A stretch of 64,000 nucleotides of DNA. Origin: Hydractinia symbiolongicarpus. Lineage: Eukaryota; Cnidaria; Hydrozoa; Anthoathecata; Hydractiniidae. Under the pieces are notes generated by a model. That model was given only the letters and a program-made list of their open reading frames with translations, was not told the DNA's origin and made no database searches. Below are positions 52,601 to 59,426 of this stretch, one piece after another. The position numbers and the translations under genes are program-made. Position 1 is the stretch's first letter, and every line of letters begins with the position of its first letter. The stretch covers positions 7,006,001-7,070,000 of the forward strand of contig NC_079889.1 in assembly GCF_029227915.1 (NCBI RefSeq), given 5' to 3'.

Positions 52601-53265
52601 ATAGAATAGGAATAAACTAATTTCGTATAAAGTAATAATATTAACGACGTCATTAGGATTGAAAGTATGTGCACAAAAGTTTCTTTTATTAATTAAGAAG
52701 GTAAAAATATTCGTTTTTCAGGAAATATTGATGTATATTATGTTAAACTTGACACACAAAAAAATCGCCGGATCAATATTTCGTTCAAATCTGGTCCGTA
52801 ATTTATACATTGCCACTAAGTAACTCGACTGTATTCTATTATTAACTCTTTAGGTTCTATTTGCACTGCTTCGTAAGCAACACTTAAGCAATAACACAGC
52901 CTAAGCAGCAACGTTCTTTATTTTAGCCGAAAGAAACTGGTCTTCAAAATCTGTTTGCGGGATGGCAGCCCGTGACTTCAAACGATGCTATGGCCCAAAT
53001 CGGCATTTCTCTTGAGCCGATGGCAGAAGTTGCAGGAAAGACACCGGTTGTCAATAGCGACGCTTCCACCGTGAATTCGTTTGTAGAATTTACCCAAAAG
53101 ATGTTGACGCACGTGTTTAATTTCTGTTCGTCTTTCGCGCAAACACAAGTCGAGATGAGTATGCAACCAAACGAAGTGTTCGTGCCGCTGAGTGCTCTTC
53201 AAAAATGGTACGAAACATTTCAACGCAAAATGACGATGGATCCGACTTTTTGGAAAAATCTATAG
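28688..53265 (+). CDS. HIKESHI: Hikeshi, HSP70 nuclear import carrier, 3 exons with a 23.9-kb intron
   Basis: Hikeshi (OPI10 family) binds FG-nucleoporins and carries HSP70 into the nucleus under heat stress. Exons: 28688-28732, 28817-29038 and 52927-53265. The GT-AG joins are in phase 0 and give 201 residues, against 197 in human. Exon 1 encodes MFGCVVPGRL (human MFGCLVAGRL); exon 2 QINHVALFLTG, DKPSVIFKVAK; exon 3 AMAQIGISLEPMAE, NSFVEFTQKML, LQKWYETFQRK and the ending DPTFWKNL. Exon 3 begins after a TTTTAG acceptor at 52926 and the last codons of exon 2 run straight into it, so no exon is missing. Start: the ATG at 28688 adds five residues before the family's usual Met-Phe-Gly. Intron 2 is filled with transposon genes listed separately. 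The coding sequence appears intact. Confidence 0.93.
29500..29870 (+). other. Short coding-like stretch of unknown identity
   Basis: After an AG at about 29522 the + strand reads ENVVSNPESSVDSTADPSSS and then a Cys-rich KKCCRCRCGMEHF before a stop near 29655. A second open piece at about 29695-29868 reads KGHKFKMPKAVKKTQ. The Ser/Cys-biased composition looks protein-like, but I recognise no family. It may be exons of a dead transposon gene inside HIKESHI intron 2. Confidence 0.25.
30235..31811 (+). pseudogene. THAP-domain DDE transposase (IS5/DDE_Tnp_4 type), one frameshift
   Basis: The first frame (30235-31053, 272 aa) has a THAP-type C2CH zinc finger: Cys6, Cys11, then Cys57-x2-His60 with the following P78. 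A basic linker follows, then a long coiled coil (about residues 155-215) and QPTTFQYLCGLTLEQFD leading to the catalytic part. A one-base shift near 31040 moves into another frame (TATELLLILTICRHGI), open to 31811. There the DDE residues fit the family: D60 in LIIDVTEF, D135 in MSDRGF and E181 in RIHVERYIGR, numbered from the ATG at 31116. With the frame shifted it cannot make one protein unless the shift is an assembly error or is bypassed. The partner gene is convergent, with its stop 138 bp away. Confidence 0.85.
31949..33792 (-). pseudogene. SWIM zinc finger plus YqaJ nuclease protein, one frameshift
   Basis: Start at 33792, with N-terminal helices resembling a SAP segment (LTREECMGKLKEIGQ) and a SWIM zinc finger CSCPVG...CCHVLALL (near 33250-33310). 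The first frame stops at 33046. A one-base shift in an A-rich stretch leads to the second frame, open from at least 32965 to 31949. It carries a YqaJ/lambda-exonuclease-type nuclease: E190 in RGHYFED, D224 in GSSPDAV and E234-x-K236 in LLEVKTR, then QYFIQCQLQM. All nuclease residues are present. Proteins of this kind accompany the transposase in ISL2EU elements; their exact role in transposition is not settled. Convergent with the transposase. Confidence 0.85.
33962..35261. other. Intronic DNA with a tandem repeat and no gene
   Basis: The only clear structure is the repeat at 34410-34880. Shorter duplicated pieces (AACATGGTGTTTCCGGTGTAA and AACATTATGGTGTTTCCAGT) lie at 34180-34250. No coding similarity was seen. 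Confidence 0.45.
34410..34880. repeat. About 115-bp tandem repeat, four imperfect copies
   Basis: Units start at about 34420, 34545, 34652 and 34775 with TACAGGTAAAC(T/C/A)GTGT, followed by TAGGCGTAATACCC, GTAACTTCGGTT and ACAGGA blocks. Period varies between about 107 and 125 bp, and copies are diverged. Confidence 0.75.
35263..37276. mobile_element. Element with about 330-bp terminal inverted repeats
   Basis: The segment 35263-35607 (GTGTGCACATGTG, AAAAGTGATTTTTTG, TTTGTCCCATGGGACCA, GATGACGTCA, CTGCTCAATAGCGAAG) is matched in inverse order by 36955-37276 with modest divergence. The 1.3-kb interior includes a transposon-derived coding fragment (see 35730-36430). Flanks on both sides show TAGTGAGG/CCTCACTA, possibly the true ends. 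No transposase of its own was recognised. Confidence 0.7.
35730..36430 (-). pseudogene. Fragment of a multicopy FEN1/asteroid-associated element protein
   Basis: Read on the reverse strand, the frame 36430-36167 contains LLLFVRATRQGFWELHLVSL and ARNQINYARLTPL. The neighbouring frame carries a segment like NIPFTTIGPDHA, and pieces continue to 35730. These are hallmark blocks of a large multicopy protein family in cnidarian (and fish) genomes that also contains the FEN1-like region seen at 42.8-44.5 kb. Several frame changes show that it is dead. The family name is uncertain; identification is from remembered motif order. Confidence 0.5.
37277..38061. other. Intronic spacer, no gene
   Basis: It holds a GAAGAAGAAGAAGAA run near 37645, a palindromic GCGGCCGCTAGCGGCC (about 38006), and a duplicated AATTCTCCTAACCCT motif (37694 and 38070) just beyond the stop of the recombinase fragment. 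No coding similarity was seen. Confidence 0.4.
38062..38634 (-). pseudogene. Tyrosine recombinase C-terminal fragment (DIRS/Crypton type)
   Basis: The frame from 38634 reads LALSAASRCSEI, with the first catalytic Arg context, through a core to KKSTIA. A TGA at about 38326-38328 interrupts it, and the same frame continues as WIKSILSMAGI then FKAHSTRSASNSKA (His-x2-Arg) and GKWSGDSTWQKHYHKF (Trp and nucleophile Tyr). This order matches the catalytic half of eukaryotic tyrosine recombinases from DIRS-like retrotransposons or Cryptons. No reverse transcriptase or RNase H is seen upstream, so the superfamily cannot be fixed. About 190 residues remain; one nonsense codon. Confidence 0.75.
39351..40112 (-). 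pseudogene. Two blocks of a multicopy element protein (FEN1/asteroid-associated family)
   Basis: The frame 40112-39678 reads PIALKTLLQWILIGPKLNI and FTVGLGMYIHQQTRSKKIIN. A second frame, 39665-39351, reads NLRWCIFSKYQLEAEKLPPT, GALKYLIF, RRSHIPIQHLP and a TDNLPSPMTLLEL ending. In related proteins these blocks are far apart, so the intervening part has been deleted. They belong to the same repetitive family as the fragments at 35.7-36.4 and 42.8-44.5 kb. The ATG at 40112 (MSHEVAIDTYHN) lies in a segment that is itself duplicated at 40391-40632. Confidence 0.5.
40074..40320. repeat. Direct duplication, copy 1 (about 245 bp)
   Basis: The sequence from GAGTTGTGGTATGTATCAAT to GATCGGAATCGAAAAATTTAC is repeated at 40391-40632 with few differences. 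The spacer is about 70 bp. It carries the N-terminal codons of the fragment on the reverse strand. Confidence 0.85.
40391..40632. repeat. Direct duplication, copy 2
   Basis: Second copy of the segment at 40074-40320. After it the sequence goes on to GTCGTTGGTAACCAGGTCTT (about 40691), which is shared in inverted form with about 16555-16575. Confidence 0.85.
41090..42019 (+). pseudogene. HECT-like domain fragment, two in-frame stops
   Basis: One reading frame runs from about 41090 to 42019, broken only by TAA at 41393-41395 and TAA at 41681-41683. It reads FIDPRGKEEFGVGSGVSRDI and FWEEVSNSLL, then an acidic segment, then KGLTMFQLKRLLKFLTRADL and RPIAHTCTPVLELPSSDN with LREDFTNILNENLF. This follows the layout of HECT-like ubiquitin-ligase domains (G2E3-like) that are multicopy in cnidarian genomes. 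The usual catalytic Cys would be in the HTC context here. The stop count and lack of an N-terminal part make it a pseudogene or captured fragment. A piece of its start (CGATCATCGTGTTTGGGGTT) recurs near 16495-16515. Confidence 0.55.
42260..42790. repeat. Left arm of a 530-bp diverged inverted repeat
   Basis: Blocks such as AAAGGTATGATAACCTGGGT, TAATTCGGTAGCTTTTGTA, TTTTCAGGGGGTAAAAACGG and CTCCAGGGGGTAAAAG occur in inverse order at 49195-49720. The arms enclose about 6.4 kb that includes the FEN1-like gene and three Helitrons. Confidence 0.7.
42844..44554 (-). pseudogene. FEN1/asteroid-like element protein with Cys-rich tail, frame-broken
   Basis: Read in reverse from 44554: FIEERLVNPSVDFYHPIKKL; then FLGHSQ, TPFSLIFDGMALVRKFKSTG; IVFDVYRENSIKNAERG (around 43980-44030); NKTELIRFLVRRWQ; CSQEEADTRMLLHAQH followed by VLIHTPDTDVLLI; and finally VLELLFCTCPMKCIEDSSCP with further CXC-like cysteines and an Asp/Glu/Tyr-rich tail. 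The FDGMAL...DVYREN...EEADTR...PDTDVLL chain of acidic motifs matches the PIN/FEN1-like domain of asteroid-related proteins that are multicopy in cnidarians. Several frame changes occur, and a 20-bp tandem duplication at 44035-44073 introduces a stop. Host role none inferred; probably a dead transposon gene. Confidence 0.6.
44555..45031. other. Spacer upstream of the FEN1-like fragment
   Basis: No coding similarity seen. It lies between the start of the reverse-strand FEN1-like fragment and the 5' end of the first long Helitron. Confidence 0.4.
45032..47834 (+). mobile_element. Non-autonomous Helitron H1 (2.8 kb)
   Basis: Starts TCTCTTATAATAATACGC after an A. Ends in a GTGGATTTTTCCAC hairpin followed by GGGCCTTATCGACTAG, and the next base is T. 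The TC start, CTAG end and subterminal hairpin fit Helitrons. The inside is AT-rich with a GTGTTGTGAGTGTCG-type minisatellite (47515-47612), and no Rep/helicase motif was seen. The same long interior is found inverted at 55243-59306 (H5), showing that it is a real family member. Confidence 0.7.
47835..48575 (+). mobile_element. Non-autonomous Helitron H2 (741 bp)
   Basis: Starts TCTATATAATAATACGC directly after the CTAG of H1 and ends with GTGGATTTATCCAC, GGGGTTTATACACTAG. Contains CTAGGGACCACCTAGGA and GATGACGTCATCAAAAAACC blocks shared with H3 and H4. Confidence 0.75.
48576..49150 (+). mobile_element. Non-autonomous Helitron H3 (575 bp)
   Basis: Starts TCTCTTATAATAATACGC directly after the CTAG of H2 and ends with GTGGATTTTTCCAC and CCTTATCGACTAG before T. 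Third member of a head-to-tail trio. Confidence 0.75.
49195..49720. repeat. Right arm of the 530-bp diverged inverted repeat
   Basis: Inverse counterpart of 42260-42790: TTTTTACCCCCTGGAG, CCCCCTGAAAAAATAATTT, AAGCTACCGAATTACCTAGG and GGTTATCATACCTTTTCGGT. A 67-codon reverse frame (49643-49846) overlaps its end and is not recognised. Confidence 0.7.
50031..50519 (-). pseudogene. Integrase-core (DDE, rve-like) C-terminal fragment
   Basis: The 162-aa frame reads VANLGGIPRLIKADD (second acidic residue context), HVFLRS, then SPRNQRIESYWTMLQRDRIG with the candidate catalytic Glu in QRIES. RRFLQDM, LDTLN-like blocks and RKDLDFMVKQWNAHIISRSH follow. This matches the integrase-core protein family repeated in cnidarian and fish genomes, probably from a Ginger-like or related DNA transposon. 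The first catalytic Asp would lie beyond 50519, where the frame is broken, although an in-phase-looking SNKLPEVIAA block is visible at about 50530-50560 in another frame. Broken fragment in HIKESHI intron 2. Confidence 0.65.
50741..51801. mobile_element. 1.06-kb element with TTTCGCGA iterons and a HIRAN gene
   Basis: The ends are inverted repeats: left TTTAATCGGAGAAAC then TTTCGCGA, right the inverse of TTTATTCGGAAAAAC then TTTCGCGA (51779-51801). Inside each end lie multiple copies of the palindromic core TCGCGA: about seven in 50741-50900 and about four or five in 51690-51801, mostly as ACTTTCGCGAA. The only gene inside is a HIRAN-like open frame on +. There is no transposase, so it must be mobilised in trans or be an internally rearranged copy. 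Target duplication not clear. Confidence 0.75.
50960..51525 (+). pseudogene. HIRAN-like domain gene carried by the TTTCGCGA element
   Basis: Reading + from about 50960: YIYIRGYHYYRKNW, KKEEHLVCSHEEDNAFDIF, ADGTIVGHLPRELSRTLKFL, an in-frame TAA near 51211, then RRSPLVQGGLEISCKVTVEV. The RGYHYY...EEDNAFD.FAIK...VGHLPRELS chain fits the HIRAN fold, which in HLTF/Rad5 helicases binds DNA ends, and also fits a multicopy cnidarian family of small HIRAN proteins. Near the C-terminus a one-base shift leads to a basic tail (IPSKKPRLEEKQGKKP) that could be a nuclear signal. One stop and one shift make this copy non-functional. No clear start codon chosen. Confidence 0.65.
51842..52926. other. HIKESHI intron 2, 3' part, no gene
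   Basis: No coding similarity seen. Several TGACGTCA-type motifs (TGACGTCAGG, TTGACGTCAC, ACTGACGTCATTG, AACGACGTCATTAG) are spread over 52240-52660. The stretch ends at the TTTTAG acceptor of HIKESHI exon 3. Confidence 0.4.
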
Positions 53266-54452
53266 AATTTATTTGTAATTTTTTTTTAAACGTCTTATTA
53301 TTCTATTAACGCGGCTTTTTTGTTTTCTGTTTAAATTTCCACCTGTCGAGGCAGTAAAAAAGGAAGGTCAATAAGACATTTTGGTTGGATTCCATCCGTC
53401 TTTAACTGTCTTTCTTATAATTCACCATACTCGACCCAAATACTGGTACGTTTGTCACGCTTCACTAACTGCAGTAAAACAATAGTATATGTTGTGTGAT
53501 TTCTGGCTATGTCCAGGTATCGATCTCGTGATCTAGATGAAGACTCGTCCAGATTTTGTTTAAGTAAACACAATAACCCTATTTCCATATACAGTTATGT
53601 TCCGCGGAATACACATGCGAAAACACAGAATAACATGTCAAAAAGATTACCTTTTTTTGCGCGGTTAGAAGAAATTTTTGCGGAATTAATTTCCCCGTTT
53701 AAGGAGTCCATAAACACCGTTCTGAGAAGATCTAGTAGATTTTACAGAACTAATTTTTGCGTTTGGCTACTATCTGGTAAATTTCGTCTTTATGTTTATT
53801 TACGGTTTTATATTTCTTCTACTATTAAAAATATTTTACAGAAGTTATATAAATTCATTGTTAACCGTCTGGATTTTTCAAGCGGGCAATAGGGTTTTTT
53901 AGGCATTCTGATTGGCTTAGCGCTCTTGACGACGGGCCGATATTTTGCGGTATTGCCCGTCGTCAAGAAAAATGATAGCTTAAAATGTAAACAAGCACGA
54001 AAAACAAGTTTTAAGAAGCATTGGAAATGATTATATATCTAACTCCTACAATACATTTATCGATAAAAACATTTTCATAGGATAAACACAACAACAATGT
54101 CAAGTTTAACAGTTAAAATAACCAGATTCAGCAACTTTCCGTGTGGTACTTCTTCAACATGGCTAGTTAACTAGCTACATTGTCCATAAAAAACGGTGCT
54201 GATATCCAGTTTTATCACAAATACTAAATACAGGGAGACGAAATCATAACAAATACGTCTCCTCTTATTTTCAGATTCGTTCCTTTAGCTTTGTGGTTAC
54301 CAAGTCAATATCAAGCTCGTTGAAGCCCATGTTTTTCTTGTTTACCTTGCTAGTTAAAAAAATTACTTCAATATTCGTTGTAACTATATTTTAGCTCCGC
54401 ATTCAACTTTACACATTATTCTGTACGTGTCGAACATCGTAATCGGTTAACA
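53266..54452 (+). other. HIKESHI downstream region with one unassigned 127-codon frame
   Basis: An open frame at 53509-53892 starts MSRYRSRDLDEDSSRF and is basic and hydrophobic. I recognise no domain, and in this base composition it could be chance or a lineage-specific gene. It is followed by an inverted repeat CTTGACGACGGG...CCCGTCGTCAAG (53926-53968). The rest holds no visible gene. Confidence 0.25.
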
Positions 54453-54593
54453 AATACAATAATAACCGATTACCCCGTGCTGTACTGAAAATATCGCCCT
54501 CAGTCATTGCACCGACCTCGCAAGCTCGATCGGCACTTAGACCTCGGGCGATATTTTGCGGTACAGCCCGGGCTAATCGGTTATTATTGTATT
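54453..54593. mobile_element. Fold-back MITE, near-perfect 141-bp hairpin
   Basis: AATACAATAATAACCGATTA at the left is perfectly inverted at the right, and pairing continues with small mismatches through CTGTAC and AATATCGCCC to a short loop near the centre. A related, shorter CTTGACGACGGG hairpin with the same ATATTTTGCGGTA core lies at 53926-53968. No coding capacity. Confidence 0.8.
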
Positions 54594-54601
54594 AATATTA
54601 A

Positions 54602-55242
54602 CTAGTCGATAAGGCTCGTGGAGAAATCCACTTTGGCAGGAGGACAATGTAAAAATTGGTTATTTTAGACTTTTTGAGAATGTATATGATCATGTGCTTT
54701 TGATGAACTGTTAATGAGATATAAGGGTTTAAAAATTTTGCTGACTTCAGCAATGGCCCGTCAAAATGCCAAAATTTTTTTTACAAATTTTATCGTATAG
54801 ATCCTGAAACGCTGATCAAGAGAATATATAGGATCATAAACTTTTGATAAACGATTGCAAAGATATTGGGGTTTGAAGGTTTTTTGATGACGTGATCAAC
54901 TCGACCATTCCGAAACGGATTTGGGGACCCAGGTTTGGAAAACTTACCCAAATTGGTCCCATGTGGTCCCTAGTTACCCACGCGGTGATAAATCATTGAC
55001 GTCACCACTTCGTTTCCAAGTTATTTGGCCTCACAATTTTAAATGCACTGTAATGGCTTCATTAATTTAATATAGGATATTGACGTTAAACTAGTGTTAT
55101 TTACGACGCTGCGTAACGTCATAAAATTTAACATTTGAGACATATTTTTTTTCGGCGACTTCAAAGAAAATTTCGGCGACATCAAAGGAAAATGACGATA
55201 TCCACTATGACCGTCACAAACACTCCGTATTATTATATAAGA
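54602..55242 (-). mobile_element. Non-autonomous Helitron H4, reverse strand (641 bp)
   Basis: On the reverse strand it starts TCTTATATAATAATACGG (55242 leftward) and ends with GTGGATTTCTCCAC, GAGCCTTATCGACTAG at 54602. It shares the TAGGGACCAC and GATGACGT blocks with H2 and H3. Confidence 0.75.
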
Positions 55243-55789
55243 CTAGTCGATAAGGCCCGTGAAAAAATCCACTTAGGCAAAAGGCCAATGAAAAATAGGT
55301 TGCTTTAGATGTTTTGCTGAGGTCAGTAGTGCATATTTATACACACAAAAAAATGTTTTTAAAATCTTACACAAAATGTCAAAGCGCATTAAATCCTCCA
55401 CACAAATCTTACACAAAATAAAAATTGAACAGCTTGCAAGGTGTAAAATCTAGTTGATAAAAAGTTGCAACGACACTCACAACATCGACACTCACAACAC
55501 CAATACTCACAAAACCGACAGTAAGAACACCGACAGTTACAACACCGAAAGTCACAACACGGATAATAACAATGTCAGAAATAACGTATCTCAAATATGT
55601 ACATCTTATAAGTGATTATGTTGAAAACTCTCAGTATTTTATTCTGAAATGTCAAAAGGAGGCCTGCAAGAGTTAGCACAAATCATAAGTTCTTTACACA
55701 TTTTAAATATTGTCTTTCCCTTAAAAGCTTATACAAAAATATCAAAAAGCCATAGTTTCAAAAACATCAATTTTAAATCTAGAAAAATC

Positions 55790-58182
55790 GGAGCTGCTCC
55801 ACTTTGTAATTCATCGTTGCCCCACTTTGTAATTTTCGGAGCTGCCCCACTTTGTAATAATGTCTTGCCCCACTTTGTAATTTTTATGACGTCATCTTTT
55901 GTTATGTTATCGGTGTTCTGGATGCTCTGTCTTATTATTTGCAATGAAACGCGTGTCACACGTTAGTAGAATGATTACTTTTAATTTTTATTAGCAAGCG
56001 TTGTAACATTACATGCACTGGCTTTCCTTTTGTGAAAAAATGTACTAGCTGAAGTGTTTTTATACCATAACATAACAGAAATATAATACAAACAGTAGGT
56101 AATGTGTTTTTTGCATAACATAAGAAATAAACTTGTAGCAATCTTAACATAACAAGAAGACTAATCAGTTCGAGGATTTCAACGTGACCTGTTTTACAGC
56201 AAGCAACGTGTCACCTCGGGTATATCTACAAATCAAACTCAGGTAAAAAAGCACTACTTCTAAATAGAATGAAAGAAAGATAAAAAATGTGAACAAATAT
56301 ACGACAATTTCTACCTGTGTGATTTATTGGAAGCAATTTACTTGTCAAAAAACATTAGAACGTAAACGAAGACTATCGAAAATAAAAGCTGGAATGAATA
56401 AAAGACTAAAAATCACTTCTTCGATTTCCACACAATGTTTTCTATTATATACCAACCATAGGCCAGCAGTTGTAAATTTAGCCATGCCGTGTTCCATTTC
56501 GGATGGTTCAGGATGGTCTTCCGCTCTATCACCATTCCAGAGAATGAGCCGGCACTTTTTACAATCCTTTGCATGCCCACCCGGATTGAATTTGATGCTA
56601 TTCTAGCTTTTTTTTATGGAAGGATCTTTTTATACGGTACGTAAACTCTTGGCAAAAATTTGCGTAATTTTTCGGAATCACAAACAATTCTCCAAAATTT
56701 ACATACGTTTCGCAAGTGTGCATATGTGGCAACGATTTGCGAGGGCCAATTGTAATCGCTGCATTGCAATACTTACATCAAGATCGTTTCTATAATTTCT
56801 GGTGGCAAATCATAGAAGTTGAAAACTAGAAGGCGAGGTTTTCTTCCCCATGCCTTTACATTTAATTTAAAATGATCACGGTATGAATATAACCTACCTC
56901 ATTTGCAGTGACTGGTTTAGGAACTGCTTTGTTGTTGAATTTCACAGTAAATTTTTTAAACTCAGCATCATTTGATGTTATACCGAGAATTTTTCTGCCA
57001 CTGATTCCCGCATATCCGTCCGTAGCTCTGTTCCTTAGTTTCTTATATCCAGCGGATTTACTTTTTTTGAATGTTTTCGCTACCACTTTTTTTAATTCAC
57101 TTTTTTCAAAACTCGTTTACCTTGATAAAAAATTAATCCATTCGAATCTATTTTCAGATCATTTTTTAATCTCCAGTACTTGATGTACGCGCTTCTGTGA
57201 GTGGCAGTCCTGTCTTTCACAGGGATTTTGGATTGTCCATCGTTCATTATCCACTCCGCTATTATCTCATACTCGTTTTCTCGCATTGGATGAATGTAAC
57301 TTAACAATACGAACCTTAATTTCCATAACAAAATCAAGATAAGAAATTTGCGAAACATGTCTGGTCCAAAAACTATTCCTAAAATCAAAATCCGTTAAAT
57401 TAAGTATATGCCGATGTCCAAAATCTTATCCTATCCGGTCTAGTCCAAAAACCAAGTGTATTTGATGTAAGTAATAAATTATCTTTATGCTGATAATATG
57501 TCATAAACCTCTCTATAACTTGCTACAACACAACTAACTTTATCAAACCTTGAACAGCTTGATGATTATTATTCAGAAGTTATTTCATTGTTTTGACACC
57601 TTGATAATAATGGTGGCGCGTGTCGCTGCAGAACTCATGAGAGAATACTAGCTGGTGATAATAAAATTTTCGAAAATACAAATACAAAAAAACATAACAC
57701 TTTTACTCATTTTTTACTTTTTTACTTTTACTTGTTTTCTGAGTTTTCTTTTTTCCAAAAAAAAATCCAACTGCAGCTATAATATTTTAATATACTTTAT
57801 CACGTGTACAATGTACCTGCAAGCATATATCCACTTTATCATTTTTACTAACTTCCAATTTAAGTACCCTTTCAGTGTGCTTCGTTTTTAATTCATATCG
57901 TGCAACCTCCTTCTAAAGCTTTTTTCTATGGGAGCGTCTGAAAGGCTATTGATGAGCAAAATAAACCAATAATTACAAAGTGGGGCAAGACATTATTACA
58001 AAGTGGGGCAGCTCCGAAAATTACAAAGTGGGGCAACGATGAATTACAAAGTGGGGCGGCTCCGAAATTACAAAGTGGGGCAAAAGTTATTACAAAGTGG
58101 GGCAGGTATTACAAAGTGGGGCAAGATAATTACAAAGTGGGGCAGATATTACAAAGTGGGGCAATTATTACAAAGTGGGGCA
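55790..58182. mobile_element. DNA transposon bounded by TTACAAAGTGGGGCA iteron arrays
   Basis: The right end (57971-58182) has ten direct copies of ATTACAAAGTGGGGCA with variable 3-9-bp spacers. The left end (55790-55883) has four inverted copies. The left four pair with the innermost four on the right, spacers included, giving an inverted repeat of about 93 bp; the right array then has extra copies. It lies inside Helitron H5. The interior contains the integrase-like fragment at 56890-57388 and another possible Cys/His exon near 56480-56600 on the reverse strand. Confidence 0.75.
56862..57388 (-). pseudogene. Integrase N-terminal fragment (KRBA2/Ginger-like), catalytic core missing
   Basis: The frame from 57388 gives MRENEYEIIAEWIMNDG, THRSAYIKYWRLKNDLKI and DSNGLIFYQGKRVLKK. 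A one-base shift in an A-run near 57098 then gives SELKKVVAKTFKKSKSAGYK, GYAGISGRKILGI, NNKAVPKPVTANE and a GT donor-like site at about 56898. The order (short structured N-terminus, G.I.Y.GKRVL, then GYAGIS and a PKPV linker) resembles the region before the integrase core in KRAB-A domain protein 2-like integrases. The downstream DDE core is not found within the element. Assignment is tentative. Confidence 0.45.
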
Positions 58183-59426
58183 TAACAGATACCATCCTCT
58201 CCCACAAAAATTTACACAAAATGTAAAAATTAACCAGTTAAGGACACAAAATTTTTCCTTTTTAGTTCCGTACTGCCCTTTACCAACAATTTTAAACCTA
58301 AATGTCAAAAAATCAATGAGCAAAGAATAAACTTGAATCAACAAAGATTATTATTTTGGAAACATTGTATACGGTTCGTAAACAAAAGTTTACACAAAAT
58401 GTAAAACAGATTGGTTTTTGAGAAACACATCTAAATTAACAAAAATAAGTTCATTCAGCTTGTCGTATATTGCCATTGCCCATTAATCTTCCACAAAAAG
58501 GTTATGAAACACATCAAAATTTAAAAAAATCAGTGATTTCAGTGCATACAGTCCTCACGTTTAGATTACAAAATATAAAAAACAAAAACAGTTTCAGTCA
58601 GAACTTTAAGTATTTAATTTTTTTATCATCAGCAAACATTTATCCCTACAAAATATTGTAAAATTCTCAAGAAAAACAAAAACGTGAAACCATGGAACTT
58701 TCTTCCAGCAAAAATGACATCACATACAGTTAGTTCTCCCCAACAATAGTTTAAGACATCAGCTTATACAACAGCTTACAGTGAAGTCCGATTTTACAAA
58801 AATTTGTTCTTTCAGTATATATTTCATGTAGTCTATTTCCACAAAAGTTTACACAAAATTTCAAAAAACAGCATTTTGCAACACAAACAATATAAACGGA
58901 CAACCATACCATCCTCTCATAAGTTTTTTTTAACTCAAAGTCATAAACCCACGTAAATTTCTAATGTAATTTCAATAACCCTGTAAGAATAACTTGGCAT
59001 TTTACACGTAGCCTGACAAAAGTTTACCAGGATGTCAGAAACAAAACAATTAAGAATAACTTAACATACACACTTTAAATTCCACAAAATTTGTTCAACT
59101 TGTGATATTGCATGTAGTCCCCTTGTAAAGTTTGCAGGTTATGTGAAAAAAACTATACTCCATGGGCATTAACATGAGTCACGCTATCCTAAAAGTTCAA
59201 GAAAGATTTTGTAGCTAGCTTGCTACATCATAATTCGTGTTCAAAAAAGAAGAAAAGTTGACTACTAAGGTAGCTATAAATACCTAAAAAAAGAGGAATA
59301 ACAACATACCGTAAATCTCCAAATAAACGCCCGGGGCTTTTGATTTTCCGAGTTTTGAGGGGGCGTTTATTAGAGGGAGGCGTTTAAAAGAGGAAGGCGT
59401 TTATTTAATTTCAGTTATATTTCTAT

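Larger units (their letters stand above)
55243..59306 (-). mobile_element. Helitron H5, reverse strand, split by a nested element
   Basis: The 3' end (CTAG at 55243-55246, preceded on the reverse strand by CCTAAGTGGATTTTTTCACG and GGCCTTATCGA) abuts the 5' end of H4. Its interior is colinear with the inverse of H1: the CACTCACAACACCGA minisatellite (55470-55560), CAAGTTTACACAAAATGTAAAA blocks at 58200-58400, and the AAGGTAGCTA...GGAATAA block at 59265-59300. It is interrupted by the iteron element at 55790-58182. Then, at 59307, it is cut by the pogo-like element, beyond which only a short H1-like stretch remains. The 5' end was not found. Confidence 0.65.

Noticed and set aside
52972-53265. 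An independent 97-codon gene
   Set aside because: It is the last exon of HIKESHI: an acceptor lies at 52926, the frame extends upstream to 52927, and the sequence matches the C-terminal half of that protein.
55409-55594. Val/Gly-rich reverse frame
   Set aside because: It is a frame through the CACTCACAACACCGA minisatellite in Helitron H5, and H1 has the same repeat without a conserved frame.
57971-58182. CRISPR-like regularly spaced repeats
   Set aside because: Spacers are only a few bases long and variable, the inverted partner array lies at 55790-55883 and the context is eukaryotic transposon DNA.
58003-58185. Open frame reading repeats of LQSGA/ITKWG
   Set aside because: It is a translation of the TTACAAAGTGGGGCA iterons in the end of a DNA transposon, not a protein gene.
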